Shown here: in pieces, positions 5,723 through 13,473 of the stretch
Layout of the letters: every line of letters starts with the position of its first letter
Numbering within the stretch: position 1 is the stretch's first letter
From: Bacteroidetes bacterium UBA4408
GTDB lineage: Bacteria > Bacteroidota > Bacteroidia > UBA4408
Assembly: GCA_002389785.1 (NCBI GenBank)
Contig: DGQS01000162.1
Location: forward strand, 1-13,473
Length of the DNA stretch: 13,473 nt
Direction of reading: 5' to 3'
Notes under the pieces: model-generated
What the model was told of the DNA's origin: nothing
The model's database searches: none
What the model saw: only the letters and a program-made list of their open reading frames with translations
Made by a program: the position numbers and the translations under genes

Positions 5723-7576
5723 ATGCGTATACAATTTCTCTTGGTACTCGGTGTATCGATTTTCATGGCATGTCAATCAACTTCAAAGACACCGCCTATT
5801 CCATTTAATAAATACACAAGTAGTTATTCCAATTTCGACAGTGTTACCTGCACAAAATTAGATTGGACGGCGAAAGTTGATTTTGAAAAAAAACAAATTA
5901 CAGCTACCGCAGTTTGGCATTTTAAAAATACTACCCAAGCACCTAATATTCGCTTAGATGCATACGATTTAACGATACACAAAGTAGTTGTAAATGGCCG
6001 TGAGGTTAAATTCTTTTTAAGTCAATTTAATGAGGAATATGGAAGCGGATTATCTATTCCCCTTTCATCCGACGATAGTATAGTAAGTATTGATTACACT
6101 ACCGGTAGCAAGGCCAAGGCATTGCAATGGTTAAATCCGGAGCAGACTGCCGGTAAAGTTAAACCCTATTTATTTACACAATGCGAAAGCATTCAGGCAC
6201 GGTCACTTGTTCCATGCCAGGATGTACCGGCAATTCGTATTACTTACAAGGCAGATGTGCAAGTACCTAAAGGAATGCTGGCGTTAATGAGTGCAAAAAA
6301 TCCCATCGAAAAAAATCCCAGTGGAAACTATCAGTTTGAAATGGAGTTGCCTGTTCCCTCTTACTTAATTGCACTTGCTGTGGGTGATATTGAATATAAA
6401 GCAATTGATGCTCGAAGCGGAGTTTATACCGAACCGGTGTTGCTTGAAAAGGCTGCTAATGAATTAAGCGACATACCACAAATGATGCAAGCTGCTGAAT
6501 CCATTTGTGGACCTTACCGTTGGGGTAAATACGATGTACTGGTTGCTCCTCCCTCCTTTCCTATTGGTGGAATGGAAAATCCACGACTAACTTTTTCAAC
6601 TCCCACTATTATTGCAGGAGATAAAAGCTTGGTGTCATTAATTGCACACGAAATGGCTCATAGCTGGAGTGGCAATTTGGTTACCAATTCAAACTGGAAA
6701 GATATATGGCTCAATGAAGGATATACCACGTATTTCGAACGACGTATCATGGAAAAAGTATCCGGCAAATCGTACAACGATATGTTATGGGAATTGGGTT
6801 ATCAGGATATGCTTAGCGATTTTGAAACCTTCGGGATTAACCATGCCGATACAAAATTATGCCTCGATTTAAACGGACGAAATCCTGAAAATGCATTTTC
6901 CAACATTCCATATGAAAAGGGGGCAATCTTTTTAAAAACACTCGAAGAAAATTGCGGTAGAACCAAATTCGACAAGTATTTAAACGAGTATTTTAATTCC
7001 TATGCATTTCAATCCATGAATACTGAACTTGCTCTAAAATTTATGGATCAAAAATTATTCGATGGCGATACCCTTTTCCGAAACAAATTAAAAGTAAGGG
7101 AATGGATATATGGCCCCGGATTGCCCGACAATTTTGTCCCCACCAACCCGAGTCGTTTTATTGCAGTTGATAGTTTGAGAATTAGTTTTGAAAAAACTGG
7201 AATTATTTCGTCGGTAGAACTTAAAAACTGGACTACCCATGAGTGGTTGCATTTTTTGCGAAAATTAGTTCGACCTCAGTCATTAAGCTCTATGACCTAT
7301 TTAGATCAGAATTTCAACTTATCAAAAAGTCAAAACAGCGAAATTGCAGCTGAATGGTTTAAGTTGAGCATTGCCTCCAACTATGCGATTGCATATCCTG
7401 AAATGGAAAAGTTTTTAAGTAAAGTGGGGCGTAAAAAGTTTCTTGAACCTTTGTATGGAGAAATGAAAAAAAGCAAGGAAAACAGCGAAATGGCTCAACG
7501 TATTTTTGCTGCCTCAAAAAAGAATTATCATCCGCTAACGGCTATTAAGATTAGTAAACTGTTAAATGCAAAATAG
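5723..7576 (+). CDS. Lipoprotein M1 zinc aminopeptidase, leukotriene A4 hydrolase-like
   Basis: Starting at ATG 5723 the protein has 617 residues and a lipoprotein signal with lipobox FMAC (Cys17). An ATG 28 codons upstream (5639) would bury this signal and precedes the promoter, so it is rejected. The M1 layout is complete: N-terminal beta domain, substrate motif QCESIQARSLVPCQD (about 153-167), GGMENP (282-287), zinc site HEMAH (309-313) with Glu332 in LNEGY, and Tyr397 in PYEKG. The C-terminal helical domain ends with GRKKF, where Arg570 and Lys572 match the carboxylate-binding pair of human LTA4H (Arg563, Lys565). These features place it in the LTA4H/aminopeptidase B branch. However, LTA4H Asp375 and Tyr378 correspond here to Glu389 and Phe392, so aminopeptidase activity is the safer prediction. 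The product should be anchored in the envelope and trim peptides. It ends six bases from the convergent hemH stop. Confidence 0.93.
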   Translation: MRIQFLLVLGVSIFMACQSTSKTPPIPFNKYTSSYSNFDSVTCTKLDWTAKVDFEKKQITATAVWHFKNTTQAPNIRLDAYDLTIHKVVVNGREVKFFLSQFNEEYGSGLSIPLSSDDSIVSIDYTTGSKAKALQWLNPEQTAGKVKPYLFTQCESIQARSLVPCQDVPAIRITYKADVQVPKGMLALMSAKNPIEKNPSGNYQFEMELPVPSYLIALAVGDIEYKAIDARSGVYTEPVLLEKAANELSDIPQMMQAAESICGPYRWGKYDVLVAPPSFPIGGMENPRLTFSTPTIIAGDKSLVSLIAHEMAHSWSGNLVTNSNWKDIWLNEGYTTYFERRIMEKVSGKSYNDMLWELGYQDMLSDFETFGINHADTKLCLDLNGRNPENAFSNIPYEKGAIFLKTLEENCGRTKFDKYLNEYFNSYAFQSMNTELALKFMDQKLFDGDTLFRNKLKVREWIYGPGLPDNFVPTNPSRFIAVDSLRISFEKTGIISSVELKNWTTHEWLHFLRKLVRPQSLSSMTYLDQNFNLSKSQNSEIAAEWFKLSIASNYAIAYPEMEKFLSKVGRKKFLEPLYGEMKKSKENSEMAQRIFAASKKNYHPLTAIKISKLLNAK

Positions 7577-7582
7577 GCGGTA

Positions 7583-8587
7583 TTAATTTTTTTCTACCAA
7601 TTGCTTTAACGTATTAATCCAAATTGGATGATCATTTAAACTTTCAACCAACTGCACCTTTTCGCCTCCGTGTTCTTTGAATAACTCATTGTACTCTTCA
7701 CCAATTTCAATCGTAGTTTCAAGACAATCGGCAACAAATGCCGGACTAAAAACAAGCATTTTTTTGGCTCCTTCCTTAGCCTTTTGAATGACCACTTTAT
7801 CACTAAAAGGTTCGAGCCATTTTTTATCTAAACGACTTTGAAATGCAACAGAATATTGTTCAGGTTTTAGATTTAACTGTTTGGCGATTAAACGAGTTGT
7901 TTCATAACAAGTAGCCTTGTAACAAAACTTATTGTCGTCGTCAATGTGATCTTCACAATGATGTTCGCTACAAGGTGAATCGCCATACACTTTATCTACC
8001 TGGCGTACCGGCAATCCATGATAACTGAATAAAATATGGTCGTATTCAGCCAAGTTATATTGTTTCCCTCTTTCTGCGAAAGCTTGGATATAGCCCGGCG
8101 CATTGTAATATTGACTGATAAATTTTAACTCCGGAATTACATACCATTTACTTATAATTTGCATTACTTTTTCGAGCGCCGAACCTGTGCTGCTGGAGGC
8201 ATACTGAGGAAACAAGGGAAGTACAATTACCTTATCGAAATTGCGTTTTTGCATAACAGCCAATACGGTATCTAAGCTTGGATTTTGATAGCGCATGGCT
8301 AAAAAAACTTCATACTCGTTGCTTAAACTTTGTTGTAATTTTTCTTTCACAGCATTGCCATGAATCAAAAGCGGAGAACCGTCTTTGGTCCAAAGTTTTT
8401 GATAAATTTTTGCAGATTTAGGAGAACGAAAAGGAACAATAATGAGGTTTACCAACAACTTACGAAGTATCATCGGTATATCGATAACCCGTGGATCGTT
8501 TAAAAACTCACTTAAATAAGTTCGTACATCTGCAGTTGATGGGCTATTGCGGGTGCCTAAATTAACCAGTAAAACTCCTGTTCTCAT
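7583..8587 (-). CDS. hemH: Ferrochelatase with an internal four-Cys insert
   Basis: The enzyme inserts iron into the porphyrin ring in the last stage of heme synthesis. The 334-residue protein starts with VLLVNLGT, has the catalytic His190 in FSYHGLP, AFQSRLDKKWLEP at 248-260 and SPAFVADCLET at 281-291 with the conserved Glu290. Length fits the bacterial family. Right after the catalytic loop a Cys-rich stretch carries Cys206, Cys211, Cys222 and Cys227 (C-x4-C-x10-C-x4-C). Internal Cys sets in this part of the protein hold a [2Fe-2S] cluster in a known class of ferrochelatases (first described for Myxococcus), so a cluster is plausible. The start is ATG at 8587. The gene follows lpdA on the same strand after 107 bases and may share its transcript; no convincing promoter was found in that gap. 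Its stop is six bases from the convergent M1 stop, with no room for a terminator. Confidence 0.96.
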   Translation of the reverse strand: MRTGVLLVNLGTRNSPSTADVRTYLSEFLNDPRVIDIPMILRKLLVNLIIVPFRSPKSAKIYQKLWTKDGSPLLIHGNAVKEKLQQSLSNEYEVFLAMRYQNPSLDTVLAVMQKRNFDKVIVLPLFPQYASSSTGSALEKVMQIISKWYVIPELKFISQYYNAPGYIQAFAERGKQYNLAEYDHILFSYHGLPVRQVDKVYGDSPCSEHHCEDHIDDDNKFCYKATCYETTRLIAKQLNLKPEQYSVAFQSRLDKKWLEPFSDKVVIQKAKEGAKKMLVFSPAFVADCLETTIEIGEEYNELFKEHGGEKVQLVESLNDHPIWINTLKQLVEKN

Positions 8588-8694
8588 TCAAAATTTGTTT
8601 CTTTAAAACCTTTCAAAGCTCTGTAAAATAAACCACTTTAGGAGATTGTGAATATACCCTTAACCAGTTGAGCTGAAAATAGATGGGTGAATTA

Positions 8695-10098
8695 TTAAAT
8701 ATGTATTGCTCTTTTCTCGGTAGCGTCTAAACAAGCTTCTTTAAACGACTCGGTGAAAGTGGGATGTGCATGGCTCATGCGTGAAATATCTTCGGCAGAG
8801 GCTCTGAATTCCATCGCAACCACAGCTTCAGCAATCATATCGGCAACTCTTGGGCCTATCATGTGAACTCCGAGTATTTCATCCGTTTCTGCATTAGCCA
8901 ACACTTTAACTAATCCATCAGTATCCATACTAGCGCGCGCACGACCACTTGCTTTAAATGGAAATGCACCTACTTTATATTTTATACCATCGGCTTTTAA
9001 CTGTTCTTCGGTAAAACCAACAGCCGCTACTTCGGGCCAGGTATAAACCACTCCGGGAATTAAGTTATAATTAATGTGCGGTTTTTGTCCTGCTAATACC
9101 TCAGCTACAAAAGTTCCCTCCTCTTCTGCTTTATGCGCCAGCATTGCTCCTTTTATCACATCGCCAATGGCATAAATTCCTTCAACCGAAGTTTGCAACT
9201 TTTCATTCACTTCAATTTTCCCTTTAGCATCGCAGGTTACACCTACTTTTTCTAATCCTAAATTGTTGGTGTAAGGTTTACGTCCAAGCGCAACGATACA
9301 GTAATCCCCTTTAAAATCAATAATTTTTCCCGAAGCATCTTCAGCAAAAACAGTAACCGCTTTACCTTCATTAGCAGCTCTGCTAACCTTATGACTGAGG
9401 AAAAATTCAAAACCGAGTTTCGTTAAACTCTTTTGCAACTCCTTACTAAGTGTACGGTCCATAGTAGGAATAATAGCATCGGCATATTCAACTACCGATA
9501 CTTTAGCTCCTAAACGGGCATACACCGAGCCAAGTTCAAGTCCAATAACTCCGCCGCCAACAATGATTAAATGTTTCGGTACTTCTTTCAATTCAAGAGC
9601 TTCGGTACTGGTAATAATTCTTTTCTTATCTATCTCAATACCCGGCAAGGATATAGGTTTAGAGCCGGTGGCAATAATAGTTTTAGCGGCTTCAATTTGT
9701 AACTTGCTGCCATCAGCTTTGGCAATTTCAATCTTATTTTTATCCACAAAAGAGCCATGGCCGTTGATGACAGTAATTTTATTTTTCTTCATCAAAAAAT
9801 TAATTCCATCGCAAGTTTGTTTAACAACCTCAGTTTTGCGCTTAATCATTTGCGCAAGATTTAATTTTAAAGAAGCTATTTCAATACCATGAGTTTTAAA
9901 GCTATGTTGGGCTGCATAAAAATGCTCGCTCGAGTCGAGCAAAGCTTTTGATGGAATACAACCAACATTTAAACAAGTTCCACCAAGCGTTGAATAACGT
10001 TCGATTATGGCTGTTTTCATACCCAATTGTGCGCAGCGTATTGCAGCAACATAGCCACCGGGTCCGGAACCAATTACCACTACATCAAATTTTTCCAT
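8695..10098 (-). CDS. lpdA: Dihydrolipoamide dehydrogenase (E3 of 2-oxoacid dehydrogenase complexes)
   Basis: This FAD enzyme re-oxidises dihydrolipoamide with NAD+ in the pyruvate, 2-oxoglutarate and related complexes in the cytoplasm. The 467-residue protein shows the FAD site GSGPGGYVAA (10-19), the redox disulfide GGTCLNVGCIPSKALL with Cys42 and Cys47, an NAD site VGGGVIGLELGSVYARLGAK, the second FAD motif AIGDV, and the C-terminal HAHPTFTE with the catalytic pair His445 and Glu450. Length and all active residues are normal. The start is ATG at 10098; a TTG eight codons upstream (10122) lies inside the promoter -7 box and is rejected. No E1 or E2 gene is adjacent, which is common for a shared E3. 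The gene has its own promoter and is separated from lnt by about 220 bases. Confidence 0.96.
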   Translation of the reverse strand: MEKFDVVVIGSGPGGYVAAIRCAQLGMKTAIIERYSTLGGTCLNVGCIPSKALLDSSEHFYAAQHSFKTHGIEIASLKLNLAQMIKRKTEVVKQTCDGINFLMKKNKITVINGHGSFVDKNKIEIAKADGSKLQIEAAKTIIATGSKPISLPGIEIDKKRIITSTEALELKEVPKHLIIVGGGVIGLELGSVYARLGAKVSVVEYADAIIPTMDRTLSKELQKSLTKLGFEFFLSHKVSRAANEGKAVTVFAEDASGKIIDFKGDYCIVALGRKPYTNNLGLEKVGVTCDAKGKIEVNEKLQTSVEGIYAIGDVIKGAMLAHKAEEEGTFVAEVLAGQKPHINYNLIPGVVYTWPEVAAVGFTEEQLKADGIKYKVGAFPFKASGRARASMDTDGLVKVLANAETDEILGVHMIGPRVADMIAEAVVAMEFRASAEDISRMSHAHPTFTESFKEACLDATEKRAIHI

Positions 10099-10119
10099 TA
10101 GTTTATTTTTTTTGCCCTG

Positions 10120-10127
10120 CAAAAGTA
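10120..10127 (-). promoter_or_regulatory. Candidate -7 box TACTTTTG of the lpdA promoter
   Basis: The minus strand 10127-10120 reads TACTTTTG, a perfect TAnnTTTG match. The -33 region 18 bases upstream is a T-run (10149-10144) rather than TTTG. Transcription would begin near 10114, about 16 bases before the ATG at 10098. Confidence 0.45.
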
Positions 10128-10135
10128 AGCATTGA

Positions 10136-10153
10136 AAGCTTATAAAAAAGCTT
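10136..10153. repeat. Paired AAGCTT palindromes in the lpdA upstream region
   Basis: AAGCTT occurs at 10136-10141 and 10148-10153 with six bases between. Each half is itself a palindrome, so the element is both a direct and an inverted repeat. It overlaps the -33 region of the lpdA promoter and could be a regulator site, or a weak end hairpin; this may be chance in AT-rich DNA. Confidence 0.3.
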
Positions 10154-10321
10154 GAATTAGAGTAGAAAATAACTTAAGTGCTAAACCTTTCTAAATTCAA
10201 TTCAAATGGGCGGATAAGGATAATTGACGATTCTAAAAACGAATCAATTAATGATGAGTTCTTTAATAGGAACGAGGATCGTAAACAAAATTGCCGGTTA
10301 AAATTGATTCTAATTAAGAAA
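10154..10321. other. AT-rich spacer between lnt and lpdA, no gene seen
   Basis: No credible reading frame, tRNA or rRNA is seen. It holds two weak inverted repeats: GATTC (10229-10233) with GAATC (10241-10245), and TCTAATT (10309-10315) with AATTAGA (10320-10326). The second overlaps the lnt stop codon and is followed on the minus strand by only a short T-run, so at best it is a poor terminator of the lnt transcript. Confidence 0.4.
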
Positions 10322-11929
10322 TTAGATTTTGTTTCTTTTAGATGACGAATAAACATAAAAAAGCACAATAAGCCCTGAAAGTATGGCGGCCAAATAGCCG
10401 AGATAATCGCCATACTTTACATAAAAAGTTATTCGGTTTGAAGTAGTTAACTTGGTTTTTATCACAGCTTCTTCCCACCAAGGTGTTTGCAGTGAAATAT
10501 CGCCTCTGTTGTTTACAACCGCTGAAGTTCCGGTATTAGCAGAACGAGCAATTTCTCGGCGTGTTTCAATCGCACGCAAACTAGCATAACTTAAATGCTG
10601 CTTGTAACCGGGCGTGTCGCCCCACCAACCATCGTTTGTGATAATAAATAATAATTGAGCTCCATTTTTTACATAATCGCCCACAAAGGCACCGTAAATA
10701 CTTTCGTAGCAAATTATGGGTGCAATTTGAATTTGTTTGTTGGGAGTATGAAAAACCGTGCGTGTATCCTGAACTCCAAGACTACCGCTTGTTCCTCCTA
10801 AATCAATTGCAAACTTCTCGAACGGTTTAAATAAAACCGGAAAGGGAATTTTTTCAACACCGGGAACCAACTTCGATTTGTGGTATAGTTGAATTTGCTT
10901 ACTACTGTCAATTTGCAGAGCGGTATTGTAGGAGTCATAATAAATATCCTGGCGCATTAATTTTCGCGCAGTTGCCGATGGAAGCGCACCATCCACATAA
11001 GCTTTGGTGGTAGATGCTCCAATTACCAAGGTCAAATGGGGATACTTTTTCAAAAAATTTTGCAACAGTAAAATCTGTGGAGCTTCCTCAATTTTATTTT
11101 CCCAAATATTACTAGCAATGGCTGTTTCGGGAGCAATGAGGTAATTGGTAGTAGAATCGATTTTTGGCTCAGCCAATTGAAGCAATTTAAGTAGCTGATC
11201 CTCGTCGGACATGCCGGTAAATTTCTCATTGTAGGGATCGATGTTGGGTTGAACTATAACTACTTCGGTTTCGATTCCGCCATTCTCTTTAGTGACACCA
11301 GCATACAGTAAGTATGAAAGCGCAATGGGTAAAAGTAGTGCAAGCACAAATTGATAATGCAATTTTTGAAACTTAAGGGCAGATTTATTCGCACTGTAAA
11401 AACACCACAAAAGATAGCCTAAAATATTTACCATCAATACCCACAATGAACCTCCTAAAACTCCTGTAAATTCATACCATTGCACCCATTTGTAATTGAT
11501 TGAAAACACATTTCCTAGCGTAAGCCAAGGCCAACTGAAATCCCAATTCAAATGAAGGTATTCAAAGGCAATCCAAAAACAGATTAAACTCAGGTATCCA
11601 CTATTAGTGCGCTTCTTTACCTTATAAAAAGCTGTAAAAACCAAGGCCATTAATAATGCATTTGCAACAATCGCCATTACAGCGCCTCCGGCAGAAGCAT
11701 TATAAATCCACCAGGTAGTAAATACATTCCAGCAAAAAAAGGTGAGGTAACTGTAACCAAATACAATCCATGCTCCACGCGGGATTTGCTGGGCAGCAAT
11801 TTTATCTTCGATCCATAACAATGGAATAAAAGCGAAAAAAATCAGGAAGGAAAAACCAATTACCGGCCAAGCTGCAAATAACAAAAGTGACGACAGTAAC
11901 GATAAACCAATGTACCTGATAGCTTTCAT
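10322..11929 (-). CDS. lnt: Apolipoprotein N-acyltransferase
   Basis: The enzyme adds the third acyl chain to the N-terminal Cys of lipoproteins at the outer face of the inner membrane. The 535-residue protein has several N-terminal membrane helices within residues 5-210, a nitrilase-fold periplasmic domain (about 220-500) and a closing helix at about 509-527. The nitrilase triad is visible: Glu268 in APETA, Lys351 in YHKSKLVPG, and Cys407 in IICYES. Also typical are NDGWWGDTPG (432-441) and the stretch LRAIETRREIARSANTG at 451-467. Length is normal for the family. The gene follows the glycosyltransferase-like gene after 11 bases and is probably translated from the same transcript; its own promoter is not evident. 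The M1 lipoprotein at 5723 is one likely client. Confidence 0.95.
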   Translation of the reverse strand: MKAIRYIGLSLLSSLLLFAAWPVIGFSFLIFFAFIPLLWIEDKIAAQQIPRGAWIVFGYSYLTFFCWNVFTTWWIYNASAGGAVMAIVANALLMALVFTAFYKVKKRTNSGYLSLICFWIAFEYLHLNWDFSWPWLTLGNVFSINYKWVQWYEFTGVLGGSLWVLMVNILGYLLWCFYSANKSALKFQKLHYQFVLALLLPIALSYLLYAGVTKENGGIETEVVIVQPNIDPYNEKFTGMSDEDQLLKLLQLAEPKIDSTTNYLIAPETAIASNIWENKIEEAPQILLLQNFLKKYPHLTLVIGASTTKAYVDGALPSATARKLMRQDIYYDSYNTALQIDSSKQIQLYHKSKLVPGVEKIPFPVLFKPFEKFAIDLGGTSGSLGVQDTRTVFHTPNKQIQIAPIICYESIYGAFVGDYVKNGAQLLFIITNDGWWGDTPGYKQHLSYASLRAIETRREIARSANTGTSAVVNNRGDISLQTPWWEEAVIKTKLTTSNRITFYVKYGDYLGYLAAILSGLIVLFYVYSSSKRNKI

Positions 11930-11940
11930 TCTACTTTAAA

Positions 11941-13473
11941 TTATATGACTTTAAAAAACATAGCCGTTTTAGTTTCAAACAAAGGCTGGGTGCGCTTATA
12001 AAAAACAGTAGGATCGGTTAACACTCGAGTTGTATAGGTATTTAATTCGTTTTTATTCATTACAATGTATTTCACATCAAATCGCTTGATAATCGCATCA
12101 AAATCATTTCCCGGCAAAGGATAATTTCCAATAACCAAATCAGAATCTTCCTTCGAAAATAACTTCACATCCAAATTCCCGATAAGGGCATTAACGATGG
12201 GTTGCTTGGTAAAAAAGTAACTCAAATGTCCGTTTGAATTAAAAGCAAATAAATTTCCCTTCTCCATGTTATCCAACTCATTGAAACACTTTTGCAGCGC
12301 CGGGTAATCGTCATTAATTGTGAAATACAATTTATAAAACTGCTGTAAAAAATATACCATCGATAGCAGGGAATATCCTATGAACAAATAAAATATCCAA
12401 GTTAAATGATGCTCCGCTAAAAAAATGTAAGTCAGAATATAAGACGGTACGATTACATAATCGAGGTAACGCACCGGCTCTCCCAAAAATTTGAAGCGCT
12501 TAAAAGAAGTAAAAATATAAAGTGCTACCGCTGCGAATACAGAAATGTATAAAAACTTATGCGTTTCAAAATACCCAGTGTATAATAAAATAAAAAAGGA
12601 AGGGTAGTAAAATAAAAAATTATGCAAGGGATAATTTTCATCGTGAAAAAAGGGAACAGCCCGTTTAAATTTTAACTGCAGCAAACTCTTCACAACCTCT
12701 TTCATGTTGTTAATATACACAGGAGTTCGGCTCTGATAAGGACTTTGCTGACCAATACGTTCAGCTAAAAATCGTGCATGTCCGAAGTGTCCTTTCAATA
12801 CGCGCAGTACTTTGCCACCCGAAAAAACCAGTATAAACAAAATGGCAGCAACAAGTATTAATAGGTATTTCCAACTGAATAAAATCGAAAAAATTACTGC
12901 AAAAAACAACAATACCTGTGTTCCAAAGGTAGAACCAACGGCTATCCATCCTGCAAAACATACTGAAAGTATCAGGGATATAAAATTTCCGGTTACTGAA
13001 TAGTGATAAAAACTGAAAATATGGATAAGGTAAAGTGTCTGAGCCATAATGCGGGGACTGCCATTAAAAGAACGTGGACCTCCATTGAAACGCAATAAGG
13101 CGGGTGAAACAGCATATAAAAAACAAACGGCCAAATTCAGATATGGGTAATTGAGATGGTTTTCTAGTAAATACCATCTGGTGAATATATATATAATTAG
13201 CACATTAAGCGTATCGAAAAAGGCACCAGTAAAACGTTCAGCCCACGGGCGGGTGCGTTCAGAAAATAAAGCCAGCAACCAGTGATATAAATAAGGATAA
13301 CTGTAAACGATTTTAATTACTGAATTTTTTAATTCATAAAAAATCTGCATGTGGTCGGAACGAATATCAGCGGCATGTTTTAGATGAAAAAAGGAATCAG
13401 AGGCAATACCGTATTTAAGTCGAACTCGCGGATAAGCTCTTACTGTGAAGCAAAAAATAAGTATGAGCAGGAG
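11941..13473 (-). CDS. GT-C type membrane glycosyltransferase or similar, 5' end cut by window edge
   Basis: The frame stays open through base 13473, so the Met at 13350 is internal: 41 further in-frame codons upstream encode the end of a membrane helix (LLLILIFCFTV) and a loop GIASDSFFHLKHAADIR. At least 510 residues are present. Many membrane helices follow, then a soluble C-terminal part (about the last 110 residues, containing VIGNYPLPGNDFDAI and FDVKYIVMNKNE). An acidic residue with aromatic and His residues in the first outer loop (DSFFHL), followed by YPYLYHWLLAL, is the layout of GT-C enzymes such as GT39/ArnT or STT3-like proteins, which use lipid-linked sugar donors. Substrate cannot be told and the family call is by topology and motif only. 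A GGPRSFNGSPR stretch (about residue 91-101 from 13350) is another notable loop. It lies 11 bases ahead of lnt in the same direction, so both may act in envelope building. Confidence 0.7.
   Translation of the reverse strand, partial: LLLILIFCFTVRAYPRVRLKYGIASDSFFHLKHAADIRSDHMQIFYELKNSVIKIVYSYPYLYHWLLALFSERTRPWAERFTGAFFDTLNVLIIYIFTRWYLLENHLNYPYLNLAVCFLYAVSPALLRFNGGPRSFNGSPRIMAQTLYLIHIFSFYHYSVTGNFISLILSVCFAGWIAVGSTFGTQVLLFFAVIFSILFSWKYLLILVAAILFILVFSGGKVLRVLKGHFGHARFLAERIGQQSPYQSRTPVYINNMKEVVKSLLQLKFKRAVPFFHDENYPLHNFLFYYPSFFILLYTGYFETHKFLYISVFAAVALYIFTSFKRFKFLGEPVRYLDYVIVPSYILTYIFLAEHHLTWIFYLFIGYSLLSMVYFLQQFYKLYFTINDDYPALQKCFNELDNMEKGNLFAFNSNGHLSYFFTKQPIVNALIGNLDVKLFSKEDSDLVIGNYPLPGNDFDAIIKRFDVKYIVMNKNELNTYTTRVLTDPTVFYKRTQPLFETKTAMFFKVI

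Noticed and set aside
7583..8587. Functional link between hemH and the di-heme enzyme operon
   Set aside because: Both concern heme, but hemH is separated by the oppositely directed M1 gene and sits with lpdA; nearness alone is not evidence.
8588..8625. AAATTTTG just before hemH as a -7 promoter box
   Set aside because: The box would end about one base before the ATG, so transcription would start inside the gene.
10099..10122. TTG at 10122 as start of lpdA
   Set aside because: The codon lies within the -7 box TACTTTTG; ATG at 10098 gives the standard N-terminus directly before the FAD motif.
10174..10413. Minus-strand 79-codon frame at 10174-10413 and plus-strand frames inside lpdA
   Set aside because: They overlap the lnt end or lpdA in other frames and have no family features.

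Overview
The window looks like chromosomal DNA of an AT-rich Bacteroidota bacterium. Four things point there: a sulfatase ending in the start of a type IX secretion (T9SS) sorting tail, promoters of the Bacteroidota type (TAnnTTTG at -7), gene starts without a clear Shine-Dalgarno, and a set of proteins (MbnP family, LTA4H-like lipoprotein aminopeptidase, short anti-sigma factor) typical of the phylum. No RNA gene, insertion sequence, CRISPR array or prophage is visible. The longest stretch without a gene is about 220 bases (10099-10321).

Layout. 1-1401 (minus): a secreted sulfatase cut by the left edge. 1578-2357 (plus): a secreted protein of about seven degenerate 26-residue repeats. 2467-5539 (minus): a compact five-gene operon, in transcription order an ECF sigma factor (TTG start), a short one-helix anti-sigma factor, a CnrX/CpxP-like periplasmic metal-sensor protein, an MbnP-family protein and a MauG/MbnH-type di-heme c enzyme. 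5723-7576 (plus): a lipoprotein M1 aminopeptidase close to leukotriene A4 hydrolase. 7583-8587 (minus): ferrochelatase hemH with an internal four-cysteine insert. 8695-10098 (minus): dihydrolipoamide dehydrogenase. 10322-11929 (minus): apolipoprotein N-acyltransferase lnt. 11941-13473 (minus): a multi-membrane-span GT-C type glycosyltransferase whose N-terminus lies beyond the right edge; it is transcribed ahead of lnt with an 11-base gap.

The most interesting part is the operon at 2467-5539. MbnH/MbnP pairs are known from methanobactin loci, where the di-heme enzyme oxidises a tryptophan of MbnP to kynurenine to build a copper site. Here such a pair lies in one operon behind a Cnr-like sigma/anti-sigma/periplasmic-sensor module, with no methanobactin precursor or biosynthesis gene visible. 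The inferred picture is a metal- or redox-sensing envelope circuit that controls its own MbnPH-type metalloprotein. The 105-base gap between the sigma and anti-sigma genes holds two perfect inverted repeats that may tune the ratio of the two proteins.

The other genes are mostly housekeeping (heme synthesis, the E3 subunit of 2-oxoacid dehydrogenases, lipoprotein maturation) and are not clearly linked to the operon.
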